Shown here one piece after another: positions 48,744-59,271 of a stretch of DNA of 64,000 bases; the first letter of the stretch is position 1; each line of letters starts with the position of its first letter. Location: positions 1,700,001 to 1,764,000 of the forward strand of contig JAXDDX010000089.1 of the NCBI GenBank assembly GCA_034670405.1, read 5' to 3'. Under the pieces are notes generated by a model that worked only from the letters and a program-made list of their open reading frames with translations, had not been told where the DNA came from and searched no databases. A program made the position numbers and the translations under genes. This DNA is from Hoplostethus atlanticus. Its lineage: Eukaryota > Chordata > Actinopteri > Trachichthyiformes > Trachichthyidae.

Positions 48744-51292
48744 CTTTGCACCCTCTGCAGAGTCGGTCTGCTCTGTCATGCTGTTTCCATAGCAGCAGCT
48801 AGAGCCAACACAGCCAACCATGCTCACTTCCTAGTTTCACCCTATTGGTCCTGGCTCTCTGACCGTCTTCCTGCTTCCCTGTTCCTCTCGGCTCTCTGGG
48901 ATTCTGGGCAGGACAGGCTATACAGTCCAGTGTTTCCTCCAGATTCATTCAGCCATGGTGGGCCATCTCACCAAGAATACAAAGAACCACCATAAAGATT
49001 TCTCCCCTCGTAGTTAGTGCTCATGGTGTATCCATTTAAGAACATGAGCTGAAGTTGGTCTTTTCTCCGTTACCGTTATTTCAACATGGTTTCAACATGG
49101 AGGACAATAAAGACACCATACACAAAAGCTGTCAGTCTCCTCATTTGCCTCACATTTTATCTTTTGATGTGAAATCCATATTGCCCTGTAGATGAGTCAA
49201 CAGCAACAAACCCCCCCTCCCCCCTCTCACTTAAGCCACTGTATCTTGCTGTACTGTATATAGGTATCTAAACTACCTCTGCAGTGGCAGTCATATAAAT
49301 AACTATTTTGTGTTTTGCTGCATCCTATCCCAACCTGATTCACGGAAATACAGTAGAGATCAGTCCAACCACTTCTGCAGCAGAAACAACCCATGCTCAT
49401 CTGTGACACTTATGATCTTATGACTATATCTCAAGGTTTTTCCTGGCTTAAAATGGGTCTTTGGAGGGTCGTGAAGGCCAGTGGCCACAGTCGGCATTCA
49501 TTGTTGTCAGGTCAAACATTGTCATTGTCTCTCTCGTTGGCCCCATATATTTGTTGTGGTAATAGCCTAATTCTAATGGGTACCATCACCTCTCCTCCTC
49601 CTCATCTTCCTCTGCCCCTGCTCTCTTGACAAAGAAAGCTGTTATTTTTGGTGCACTCCCTCTTTCCATAATTAAGCTGTAATATCAATAGGCTGTGTGT
49701 GTATAATCGAGCAGCTGCAATATCAATAGATGATAAATTTGGATTAGATTGATTAGCAGAGTGTGTGCTGATATTTAGGTTATTGATGTAGCTGAGTCAT
49801 GTATTAACTGGAGTTCCCTTTCATTGCTTTACTACTGGGTCATTTGGGATATCTTTAAAGGGATTTGATTTGAGCACATTGCCGTTGGGGGAAAATGTGT
49901 TTGCCCAGCAATCATGTCACTGTACATAAATGAATAGTCTTAACTGAAAACAAGCAAAATAAAAGTCAATAAGCATTAAACCAATTCATGTCATTGATGC
50001 GTGTCCTCTGCTGGTCAGACGGTCACATTGCAGCCAGAAGTCAAATGTTTCTAAGTGGTGTTTTCCCCTCAGTCCCTTTGTTTTTTCATCTTGGTAAGAG
50101 GAAAAAATATATAGCATGCACTACTCACAAGGAATGTAGGTAATATAAATGCATGTTTTCCCACAGAGAATTGTTTCCATTACTTTAATGAACCCTGTTT
50201 GGTGTAGCTCATGTAATACGGATCATCCAGGGCAGCACGGTGTCTTGACCTGTGAAAGCGTCGTGTCCAGGACAGGGAGCTATTAAGGTCACATTAGCTG
50301 TTTGCTGATTGTTCCGATTCACTGCCCACAGCATGGCACTTTGAGCCTTCAACACAAGACGCGGTTTGTCTCCTCTATCAGCTTATATAAAGTCACAGAG
50401 AACGCCAAACGATAACATAAAATACACCAATTCAGCATCAGTTGTATTCTTCCATGCTGTGTGACATGCTGCCTACACTACCGCTTACCATGCTTTCTAC
50501 CGCTTAGGAAGACCCTTAATTTCCTACAGAGCTGAACGACCAGGGAAATTCAGCCCACGTGTGAACGTCAACAAGCTAGTTGGCCAAAGGTTGACCACAA
50601 CTGCACTTTTCATGGTCATCGGCCGTCAACACAGGGTGTCTGCAGGTCCTGAAAAAGTCTGAGAAAGAGGTTAAAACCGTTCTCAGTAATACATACTCAC
50701 AATCTTAAATCATATTACCTAAACTCAAGGCCCTGAATATAGTGAAATATAGCATTTTAATGAATTAATAAATTAGAGGTTTTTGTTGTGTGCTGTGTGC
50801 AGATTTTTGTCACTGAATAGCCCACCGTATCGATGTAAATCAAGGAGAAAGGCGAAGACAGAGCCACCTGCTTTTCGGTGTGTTTGAGCATATCTGAACA
50901 GGTATCATTATAAAATCTCACCCGTCCCCTGAAACACACCCCAAGCCTCCTTTAGCTGCAAACGTCCAGGAGGTAGAAAGGAGCTAGAAGCCTGATGTGT
51001 GAGCACCAGGAAAGGCTTAAGTAAACCCCACTGAAGTCTGGGCTTAAACGTGGACAAGCGGTACATCCCGGCTCGCCTCATTACGCCCCGCCTTGAGCGT
51101 GACCGTGGATGAGCATGGATTGATTTGAATGGCCCAACTCCTTTAGATAAACAGCTCTGGAGAATCCATGATCTCTCTATCTGATCTCACTGTGCTTGCA
51201 ACAAACTAGAGCAGATAACATACTGTCCTCACAATACTCAACATCAGTCTATCAATCTGATTCATCTGTATGGGTTGCATACCCAGCTGGAC

Positions 51293-51293
<1 letters not shown>

Positions 51294-51339
<46 letters not shown>

Positions 51340-51472
51340 CAGCATGTGTTTAGAGACAGATAAAGCAGCAGGTTTTATCTCTGGAGCCTCCTGCGCTCCC
51401 CTTCTCTGCTCTCCACACCACCTCATTTTCATGTCCTCTCCTCTCCTCTCCTCTCCTCTCCTCTCCTCTCCT
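51294..51472 (+). repeat. (GT)n and (CTCTC)n arrays
   Basis: GT at 51,294-51,338 and CTCTC/TCCTC units at 51,435-51,472. Confidence 0.9.
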
Positions 51473-52545
51473 CATCACAGCTGGGCTTTAGCTCAGCCAG
51501 ATCAAACAGGAAATTGAAGCAGCAGTCACACAAGTGAAAATTCATTCTTTGTTCTATTTCAAAGGACTGGTATTAAAACGTCTTTTATTTGTCACCAGAT
51601 TGACTGTAGTAAGTGTTTTGGTTTGAAATGATAAAGCTGAATGATATATCCTCACTCAAGGATTTTAATACCCATGGTTAGCCTACTTATGCCATTCAGC
51701 CGCTGGCTTTTTAAATGGAGTCGTGTAATGGAGTGATGGAGCGATGTCGCAGAATTACAGAGGATTCATTCTAATTATATAGGCTTGTTGTTTGAAGAGA
51801 TGTGTATTGTGTGTGTGTGTGTGTGTCGCGTGTGTGTGTGTGTATTAGAGAGAGCAAGAGACATAGACAGCGAGTTGAGCCCCAGCCTGTTCTGAGCTGG
51901 GTAACTGCTGGTTGGCGAGGGATTGCTATTTTACCCAGCTGCCCCGGGTTTTACACCTGCCTGGCAGAAAGCTAGCAGAGTCTTGTGGGCGCTTGAAGCC
52001 TATGTTGGTCCTACAGTAAATCATACCTGAGAGAATTGATCACAGTGGGGATGAAGCTGGCCTCAGGTGGATCTGAAAATGAGCCTTAACCATCCTAAAA
52101 AAAAAAAAAAAAATCTCATCAACGCGAGGAGGAAAATGAAAATGAAATCTGTCAACAGGATTATAGATTGCCGCTCTCATGGTGGTTCTCACAATTTATT
52201 TGATAATGAAATGTTTAGAGAAAATCCCACACCTACGGCTGCTGCAGTTGTCCATGCAAATCTTTTAAATCTGTAGCAGGAACATTTCGAGGCTGCTTTG
52301 ATATGTTAGACCCTTGTTAACTTGTAGGGATTAACCCCAACCAAGCCAAGCATAATCACATCTGAATCTTCACAGAGACACAATTAGTTGCTGGGAAGGC
52401 TGGGAAGTGAACATGACAACAAGATGTCAGGAGCCTGGTGATGTGAACGGGTTGCATTACTCGCATGTTAACAGCCTATTAAATTTAATTTCTTCATTGA
52501 ATATGATCTTAAACAATCTCTCTCCTCTCCCCTTCCTCCCTCCAG

Positions 52546-52748
52546 TGCAGTGTCTGGAAATGACCACTAAGCGGAAGCTGATTGGCCGGCTGGTGCCGTG
52601 TCGTTGTTTCCGCGGTGAAGAGGAGGTGATCTCGGTGTTGGACTACTCCCACTGCAGCCTTCAGCAGGTCCCCAAGGAGATCTTCAGCTTTGAGAGAACT
52701 CTGGAGGAGCTCTACCTGGACGCCAACCAGATAGAGGAACTACCCAAG
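52546..52748 (+). CDS. lrrc7: lrrc7 (densin-180) exon: N-terminus and first LRRs, residues 1-63
   Basis: LRRC7/densin-180 is a LAP-family (LRR and PDZ) scaffold of the neuronal postsynaptic density that interacts with CaMKII and alpha-actinin. The exon follows a pyrimidine-rich acceptor (ccctccag) and ends in aag|GTAACT in phase 0. From the ATG at 52,560 it encodes 63 residues starting [19 protein letters not shown]. The pair Cys14/Cys16 matches the site palmitoylated in the paralogue Erbin. Two leucine-rich repeats follow (about residues 23-63, ending QIEELPK). The residues 'KRKLIGR', '[14 protein letters not shown]' and 'SLQQVPKE' are those of LRRC7; Erbin has KRSLFVR, CLRGEEETVTTLDY and SLEQVPKE. 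Five in-frame codons (LQCLE) precede the ATG and fit the upstream exon at 30,678. A second AG (tgcag) lies 5 bp inside the acceptor; using it would break the frame of the extension but leave MTTKRK usable. Confidence 0.95.
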
Positions 52749-53500
52749 GTAACTTTCACCCCCTAACGGCCTCAAGATGTCGCTGTCATTCATTTACCTT
52801 TACCGTTACTATCTTGAGTCCAGATACCACATATTGTTCAGAGGTGGCTCGTCAAATACAGGTTCTGATATGATGATTTCCTTTAGTATGTGTTAAAAAA
52901 AAAAGTAACCACTTAAAACTTTGATTTCGTTGTCAAAATCAACTTCGAAACGGACCGAGTTCACCACTTGCCCTGCTGCAACAGCAACATCTCGAGGCCG
53001 TTCCGACGACTCAAACCCCTGACTGTCCATCATAACCCTTAACCCCTTTCTCTAAGCTATACTCTGACTTAAACCTCTTTCTGTAACTACTAGATCCCCA
53101 TAACTTCTAACTGTTAACGCTACCAGTCTCCTCATATTACATATAACCCCTAACAACACTCAACTCATTTCCTCGTCACCTCACACAAAACTGGTGGGTT
53201 AATGGATCCAATCAGAGGCAGAGTTTGAAGAGTCCATTGAGGTGAGCAGCATTCAGGCCTGGAAACCAAGAAAAGGCACCGGCATTATGGAGGGCAATGT
53301 TAAAGCAAAATGAAAAAATGAAAAAAACAACATTAAGAGAGGAGAGGAGGCTGTTATGGATATCCTGCCCTGGTTTAAGTGACAGTGATATTGAATGGAT
53401 TTCTAAATATAACCTGCATGAATGAAGACTTTATAATAGGCTCTGTAAGTGGCAGGCACATAGATACAAGACAAAAAAAAATCAGCCAATCTAGCTGCCC

Positions 53501-53542
<42 letters not shown>

Positions 53543-53904
53543 CTGCCAAGATTAAAAGAGCTATTGAGAGTGCCAGAGTGATTGGCCTTTATGTAAGTGT
53601 GTTGGAGTCCTCCTTAAGTACGTGTGAGTGCATAAGTGATACGGTGTGCTTTTGAGAGTGTGCTTGTTTGTGTGTGTGTGTGTGTGTGAGAGTAAGGGAC
53701 ATAACTAAGGGTTTGTAAGGTTAGTGTGGGATGGCTTGTGCCAAAGGCGAGGCCATGATTTGCGCCAACATCCCCCCAAACACACACACCCCCTGGGGCT
53801 CTTTGTGCTCCTTCTCTAATGGTCTGTAATATAGTAGGCGAGAGCAGTGGATAGAATAGAATCATTCCTAATACTTAATGGGCTTATTTTAACGAATAAT
53901 TGAA

Positions 53905-54110
53905 TGTGTGACACTTCATTGATCCCTCAGGGGTCAGAGGTCAGGGTCAGCTACAGAGCAGCACCCTTGGAGCTGGTAGGGATCCAGGGTCTTGCTCAAG
54001 GACACTTCAGCAGGGCAGATGTTTGCTGACGGGGGGGTTGAACCCTTGCCCTCTTGTTGACAGGCAGTCTCTCTAATTACCACGCCAACCTGCTGCTCTC
54101 TACAATTCCA
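53905..54110. mobile_element. lrrc7: LINE 3'-region fragment in lrrc7 intron
   Basis: cttcattgatccctcagggg at one end, cttgctcaaggacacttcag in the middle and ctctctaattaccacgccaa cctgctgct at the other match the elements at 38.4 and 43.8 kb. Confidence 0.55.
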
Positions 54111-55106
54111 GCCAGTCAGGACGTTGGCTTATATTATCCAGTTTAGTTGCAGGAAATGTAAAAAGAAATGTTTCCAACCCTCAATAGTAGACAGGTGAAC
54201 AACATAGCCAACATTTTATTCATTTGCTGAAGTACACATGGCCCTCCTGGGTACTTGTGAGGTACACACAACTGCCTAGACTTACCAGTTCTCTTTACAA
54301 ATCCATCGTTTTTTACCGTTTTACAATCTGTTGATAAGGGTGACAGCCAGACATGATAGAGTCTGTGTTGTTGACATAACGACAGGCCAGTAAAATAGAG
54401 TAGTGTAGAGTAGGTGTCTAGATTTGGTTCACAGACAATCTAAAAATCACATTTTGGATCAGTATCTATAAGCAGGACATTAAGTATGTATGCTGCTAGT
54501 GTTTTTTTCCTGCTAAGGCTAACGGTGTGTCTATAAGGAGCCAGTGAACACAAAAAAACAACCCAGGGGAAGGAGAAGAGTCAGACAGAAAGGAGAAAGA
54601 GGAGCTGGGAGGTCCCAAAGCAGACCTGTACATAGATTATAACAGTTGTTCTCTCTCAGCCGGTGTGGTGAGGCAGGCTGGCGTTGCATTAAAGTGAGTT
54701 GGGGTGTGCGTTGAGATCTTGTTCAACTGCAAAGAAAATGCGTAACCAATTTGGCTCATAATCCAGCATGTGGGTGCTGTATTGATGTCTCTTTGGCCTT
54801 GTCTGGTAATAGGTCACACAAAGCTGTTTAAAGGTGTCATATGCAGCATTATAAACATCAAGGTGTCATTGTCAAATTAATCATGATACCGTGGTAGAAT
54901 TACTATAAACAGTTGAGACCATGGTTGAGAGGATCGGTACCCTCTGGTAGCCTCTTAGTGCTACTGTTTCTCAAAATTAAGACCACATTTCCCATCAACC
55001 CTGTTACTTCCTTTGTAAGGATCTTTGTTTCTGGTAATAACTAATGTCTTAAAATTAACGTGGTAATACATTATTGATGTTTAAATTCTATAGAGCTCAA
55101 CAGTGA

Positions 55107-55877
55107 GGTTCCGGAAGTGAAAATCCCATTCATATTCTGCATAGGGATTTTGATTATTAGCCATAATGTCGTAACCATCCAATGTAGACTCACCACAAGC
55201 TAGTAGGTTGTGAAACGATAGTGTATGCTCCTGTAGAAGCCACAAGTCCGTATGATATCAACCTTGTTTTGAGAAAAACATGTTTTATTCGCGATGTCAT
55301 GGAGAAGTACTACACTACCCACAATCCTAAAGTGTAACAGCGACGTCTCTGATTGGTGGAGCTCGCTGTTACCATGGAAATGTTTACCGCACCCGCGAAC
55401 GTCTTGTCAGCTAACGTTAACGTTAGCTACTAACGTAAGCTAGCTCGCTGCTTATCCTGTACAGCTGGAACGAATCACTGTACCATGTCGATGACAACAC
55501 TTTACACTATACTATATGAAACACTATATATACGCACACAAAACAACAACAATATCAACACTATACTATTGACAAATGTTAAATTCAAGAAGAAGCGCGC
55601 TAAACTATCGTTAGTTTGGAAGGTTTTGGAAAAGTATCATTCGCAATGGTTTATGGGATGAGTAGTTCCTTCACTTCATAAAATAATTATGTACACAGTC
55701 TTGTACCTTTTGCCTTTTCTTCCGTTTTCCGATCTTTTTTTTTGCTCAGAATCAAATGTTTTATGGTCACGATTCATCGTCTAGCTGGTTGGCTTGGTTC
55801 CAGCCTTAAAACTCTTTATAGAAGGATTTTCTGAAATGTCTATGGAGTAAATGAATGGGAAATTTACTTCCGGAACC
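55107..55877. mobile_element. 771-bp inverted-repeat element
   Basis: The left arm ggttccggaagtgaaaatcc cattcat (55,107 on) is inverted at the right end (...atgaatgggaaatttacttccggaacc, ending 55,877); the similarity reaches about 50 bp inward with mismatches. The interior is CpG-containing and includes a perfect 20-bp palindrome and a CCAAT-type ctgattggtgg. No ORF of note and no clear target duplication. Confidence 0.6.
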
Positions 55878-56316
55878 AGAGCCGTAAAAAAAGTGGGCGG
55901 TCACTGTTGCGCTCTATATGCAGCACATTTAACCATGAGTTACTTTGTATGCTGTGGAGTATTGTCTCTTGCAGAAGTGTAGTATAGTTTTTAAATCTTT
56001 TAAATCTTTCACATTCAGCAAACACTAACTGATCTATCCCTCAATGCAGGGCAAAATCCTCTGAAATTTACTGCTTTGTTTGTTTGTTTGTTTTGTTTTT
56101 GTTTGTTTATGCAGCACTGAGGAGATTAATTCTGCATTATTCATAGAACAAGGCAGCTAAAATGGCAATGTTTTTCCACAACATTAAGTGGTGCATGCCT
56201 CCCAGCTCTCTCTGCCTCGCTCTCCCTCTCTGTCCTTTTGTACCTTTCTACTAAATGTCTGTGTCATTTTGCCAACAGACCATAATATCGTAATATTTTC
56301 TTCTGTATTTCCGTAG

Positions 56317-56434
56317 CAACTGTTCAACTGCCAGGCCTTGAAGAAGCTGAGCATGCCCGATAACGACCTGTCCAACCTGCCCACCACCATCGCCAGCCTG
56401 GTCAACCTCAAAGAGCTGGACATCAGTAAAAATG
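56317..56434 (+). CDS. lrrc7: lrrc7 exon: LRRs, residues 64-102
   Basis: Begins after tttccgtag and encodes [20 protein letters not shown]... to LKELDISKN plus the first base of a Gly codon (phase 1). It continues the LRR solenoid directly from ELPK of the previous exon and matches LRRC7 nearly residue for residue (Ser-Met-Pro-Asp-Asn-Asp, Leu-Pro-Thr-Thr-Ile-Ala-Ser-Leu). The exon end is unusual: the only position that keeps frame with the next exon is followed by GC (aatg|GCACGT), so the intron is GC-AG. The nearest GT, at 56,439, would put the next exon out of frame and into a stop with either nearby acceptor. Confidence 0.93.
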
Positions 56435-56759
56435 GCACGTATCTGTTCATTGTAGTACTGTACCTATTCTGTGACAATTATATATGACCTGTGCACGAGC
56501 TTGGACAACCTGAAAGAAATGAGTGTCGGTAAAAATGTTACAGGTAGAAGTATAAAGAATAGATAGAAAGTGCACCTGACAAATAAAATATCAAGTCTGG
56601 TGATGTTAATGGTTTCCTACCTTATTGTTCATTTATAAAATAATGCGCAATATTGTATAATCAGCCATGCAATCAGACTAGAATCATATTGAGATCTGTC
56701 ATACCAATATTTAAAGGTACAATATTACATTACATTGTCTTTCTCTCTCCCTTCAACAG
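56435..56759 (+). other. lrrc7: lrrc7 GC-AG intron
   Basis: 325 bp, begins GCACGT and ends TTCAACAG. Frame continuity (AAT G|GT ATC CAG) requires this boundary. It contains the exon-like echo at 56,498-56,542, which is followed by a canonical GTAGAA. Confidence 0.8.
56498..56542 (+). pseudogene. Intronic partial echo of the preceding lrrc7 exon
   Basis: Ungapped comparison with the exon segment starting at 56,395 gives 32 matches in 45 positions at a fixed offset of 103 bp. Translated in its own frame it reads SLDNLKEMSVGKNVT, against [15 protein letters not shown] in the exon. Similarity stops at both ends. It may be a decayed tandem duplication of an LRR half-exon; chance resemblance cannot be excluded for so short a block. 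Confidence 0.35.
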
Positions 56760-56838
56760 GTATCCAGGAGTTTCCGGACAATATAAAATGTTGTAAAGGT
56801 CTGTCTGTGGTGGAGGCCAGCGTCAACCCCATCGCAAA
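56760..56838 (+). CDS. lrrc7: lrrc7 exon: LRRs, residues 103-129 (part)
   Basis: Acceptor ttcaacag, donor GTAAGA. Starting with the last two bases of Gly103 it encodes [25 protein letters not shown] and two bases of Lys129 (phase 2). The IKCCK and EASVNPI motifs are characteristic of LRRC7; Erbin has IKNCK at the first. The exon carries the C-terminal half of one LRR and most of the next, in which the usual LxLxxN is replaced by VVEASVN, a LAP-family feature. Confidence 0.94.
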
Positions 56839-57775
56839 GTAAGACACCACACTCACCTGTGCAAGATAGTAAGACAGTATATTAATGTAACCACTGTGAT
56901 GGGACATACTATTGAACCTTCATTGGAGCACTGTATGTTGAATTTGTCCCAATGCTTTTGAAATGTTGAGGGAAATACCAAAATAAAGGCAGCATTTGAG
57001 TAAATCAGGGATACGTAGGGAGACGATGGAAAGCGATTGCTTCCAATACAAGTACATTCTTCTTCTTCTTCTTAGCAATGAAATTTTGGTTGTCGTGACA
57101 ACACTAAGGAGTGTTGTAGTCAAACCGTATCAGTGCACCACATGTAAAGGAAGAAACGTATATATATTTGAATAAACTCTGCTTATCTGCTGTTTCTATC
57201 CTGTCGTGACCAGATGCACTTACCCAGCTTGTAGCTAGTGAAGACATTTCGCTAACATGCCATTTAACAATTCTTGCTTTCTTTGTAAGGAGAATCTGTT
57301 GGTCTTCTTTATGCCTTCATAACACAATGCTGTTGCTGCATCCACACGACTAACACTACCATACCAAACCATGATGCTTATGACCAGCCGAGGGAAACAC
57401 AACGTTACAGTGCTCCATAACTGCCAATGTTGTCTACCATTCTGCTATGAGGCTGTCGGGCCTGTCGCTTGCATCACGGATAGAAACACCCAGACGATCA
57501 GCCTGCGGGAATGATTAGAGAGAGTTTCTGCCTGGTTGCTTGTCTGTTATTGACCGAGAGGCACCGTGCCGTCCATGGAGCTGGATGCGCTGTTAGAGGG
57601 TAACGAGACTGGACAGGGAGACACAGACACGAGACTGAACCATATACCACAAGCAGAAATGTTTTACTCTGTGTGTGTGTGTGTGTGTGTGTGCTCCTAC
57701 AGTGGTTGTCATGGGAACGTTGTCCTAACTTTGTCGGGTTTTATTCTGAAGAGGTTCTTCAAGGACACACTTACT

Positions 57776-57815
<40 letters not shown>

Positions 57816-57816
57816 G
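56839..57816 (+). other. lrrc7: lrrc7 intron (residue 129), phase 2
   Basis: GTAAGA ... CTCCAG, 978 bp. It contains a short (GT)n at about 57,671-57,692 and a (CT)n tract (57,780-57,813) that directly forms the pyrimidine tract of the acceptor. Confidence 0.9.
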
Positions 57817-57906
57817 ACTCCCAGATGGTTTTACCCAGCTCCTGAATCTGACCCAGCTCTTCTTAAACGATGCCTTCCTAGAGTATCTGCCTGCTAACTT
57901 CGGCAG
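57817..57906 (+). CDS. lrrc7: lrrc7 exon: LRRs, residues 129-159
   Basis: Preceded by an uninterrupted (CT)n pyrimidine tract ending in ctccag, followed by GTAAAA. One base completes Lys129, then [29 protein letters not shown] and two bases of Arg159 (phase 2). The NLTQL-LNDAFLE-LPANFGR block is conserved across LAP proteins, with Phe here where human LRRC7 has Tyr (QLYLNDAF). Confidence 0.95.
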
Positions 57907-59132
57907 GTAAAAGCCATGTGTGTAATTGTGAGTGGGTGTATGCTTGTGAGTGTGTGTGTGTGCGCGCAAGTGTGTGGGTGTGTGTCGTGTGTGTGCACAT
58001 GTGTGTGTGTGTGGGATAGGGTGTTTTACATTTACATTGTAGGTGTTTAACTGATGCTCTTATTCAGAGTGACTCACCTTGGCCTATATGTGTACACCTA
58101 AAATCTCTGCACATAAAATGTTAATACATTTGTCATGGAAACGAGCAGAGTCCGAAATGAACACCTGCTAAGCGTCACCCGCCACACTGGCCGGTGACCT
58201 GTTGAGACGGTAACATTTGAATGCCTCAGTTGTTCTATTGTACTTCATGATGCATTACTTGCTTTATTGTATAAGTGAGTGAGCAAATTTTAAATTAACA
58301 CACAGATTCTACATATGAAATGGAAGTGAACATGGCCAGGGTGACAGATTGCAGTGACAAATGTATATGAATTATTTTGGCCAGTAAAAAGTATTCTTGT
58401 TTTGTGTACCAGCCCTTTGCAGGTGAACCACAACGTTAGTTTCGGACACTAGAAATCAGCATAGTTTGATGTTAGACTGTGTGTTGGAATCAGGCTGTTT
58501 TTGTTTTTTTTAGTACAAATGCCTCTGTGTGATTGAATGATTAACCACCCAAGCTGGAGGTCAGAACTAGAGGGGGGAAGACAATAGTGAATTGATTTTG
58601 GTTCATTTAACTCACCTAAGCTTGGTCATGTCCGGTCTCACATAAAGCCAGCCAGCATTGAAGTCATTGCCATTTCCATACTTTCATTTTCAAACCCTCA
58701 TATTAAAATTGCACAGTTAACATATTTACAAATGAGAGTGATTGGAGCCTGATATTTTGATTTTATTCTGTATATAGCTTTTCAATGATTAATCCTGCCT
58801 GTTTGCAATCATGATATTGAACCCCTGAATGCTTTTGGTGACAGCTGATAACCAGGACAGCTTATGTTGAATCAACTGAACTTCTTCGGAGGTGTGCAGA
58901 CTGAACAGTGACAACATTATACTAAAGCCAAATAGTGATCATCCATGATGGTGATCATCTAGTTTGCTGTGGTGTCATTTTTGGTGATCAAATACTATTG
59001 GCGACTGATTGTAGTCCAGTTTCTGGAACTGCAGTGGACCTTACTGTCTGCTTTTTCCTCAGTTTATATCCTCCATGATTTCTGACCTTCCCTTCTGACC
59101 TTAAACTAAGTTTTGGCTTTTCTGTCTGTCAG
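57907..59132 (+). other. lrrc7: lrrc7 intron (residue 159), phase 2
   Basis: GTAAAA ... CTGTCAG, 1,226 bp. GT-rich DNA (57,915-58,015) follows the donor, then a minus-strand SINE/LINE tail fragment at about 58,026-58,080. The rest is AT-rich with nothing recognised. Confidence 0.9.
58026..58080 (-). mobile_element. SINE/LINE tail in antisense
   Basis: ttacatttacattgtaggtg then ctgatgctcttattcagagt gactcacctt is the reverse of the 'gctctggataagagcgtctg' tail, diverged. Confidence 0.5.
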
Positions 59133-59189
59133 ACTCTCCAAACTACGGATTCTGGAGCTGAGAGAGAACCACCTGAAGACCATGCCAAA
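59133..59189 (+). CDS. lrrc7: lrrc7 exon: one LRR, residues 159-178
   Basis: A small 57-bp exon between tctgtctgtcag and GTAAGA. It completes Arg159 and encodes LSKLRILELRENHLKTMP plus two bases of Lys178 (phase 2). LRILELRENHLKT matches LRRC7 (Erbin: LQILELRENQLKM). A (CA)n tract starts about 20 bp past the donor. Confidence 0.94.
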
Positions 59190-59211
59190 GTAAGATAACC
59201 CACCATGTGTG

Positions 59212-59271
<60 letters not shown>

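Larger units (their letters stand above)
52749..56316 (+). other. lrrc7: lrrc7 intron between residues 63 and 64
   Basis: GTAACT ... CCGTAG, phase 0, 3,568 bp. Contents: (GT)n at about 53,503-53,540, a LINE/SINE-like fragment at 53,905-54,110, and the 55,107-55,877 inverted-repeat element. No additional exon was recognised. Confidence 0.9.

Noticed and set aside
52407-52559. Open frame continuing upstream of the lrrc7 MTTKRK exon
   Set aside because: Reads through the pyrimidine tract and acceptor; only the last five codons (LQCLE) belong to the exon.
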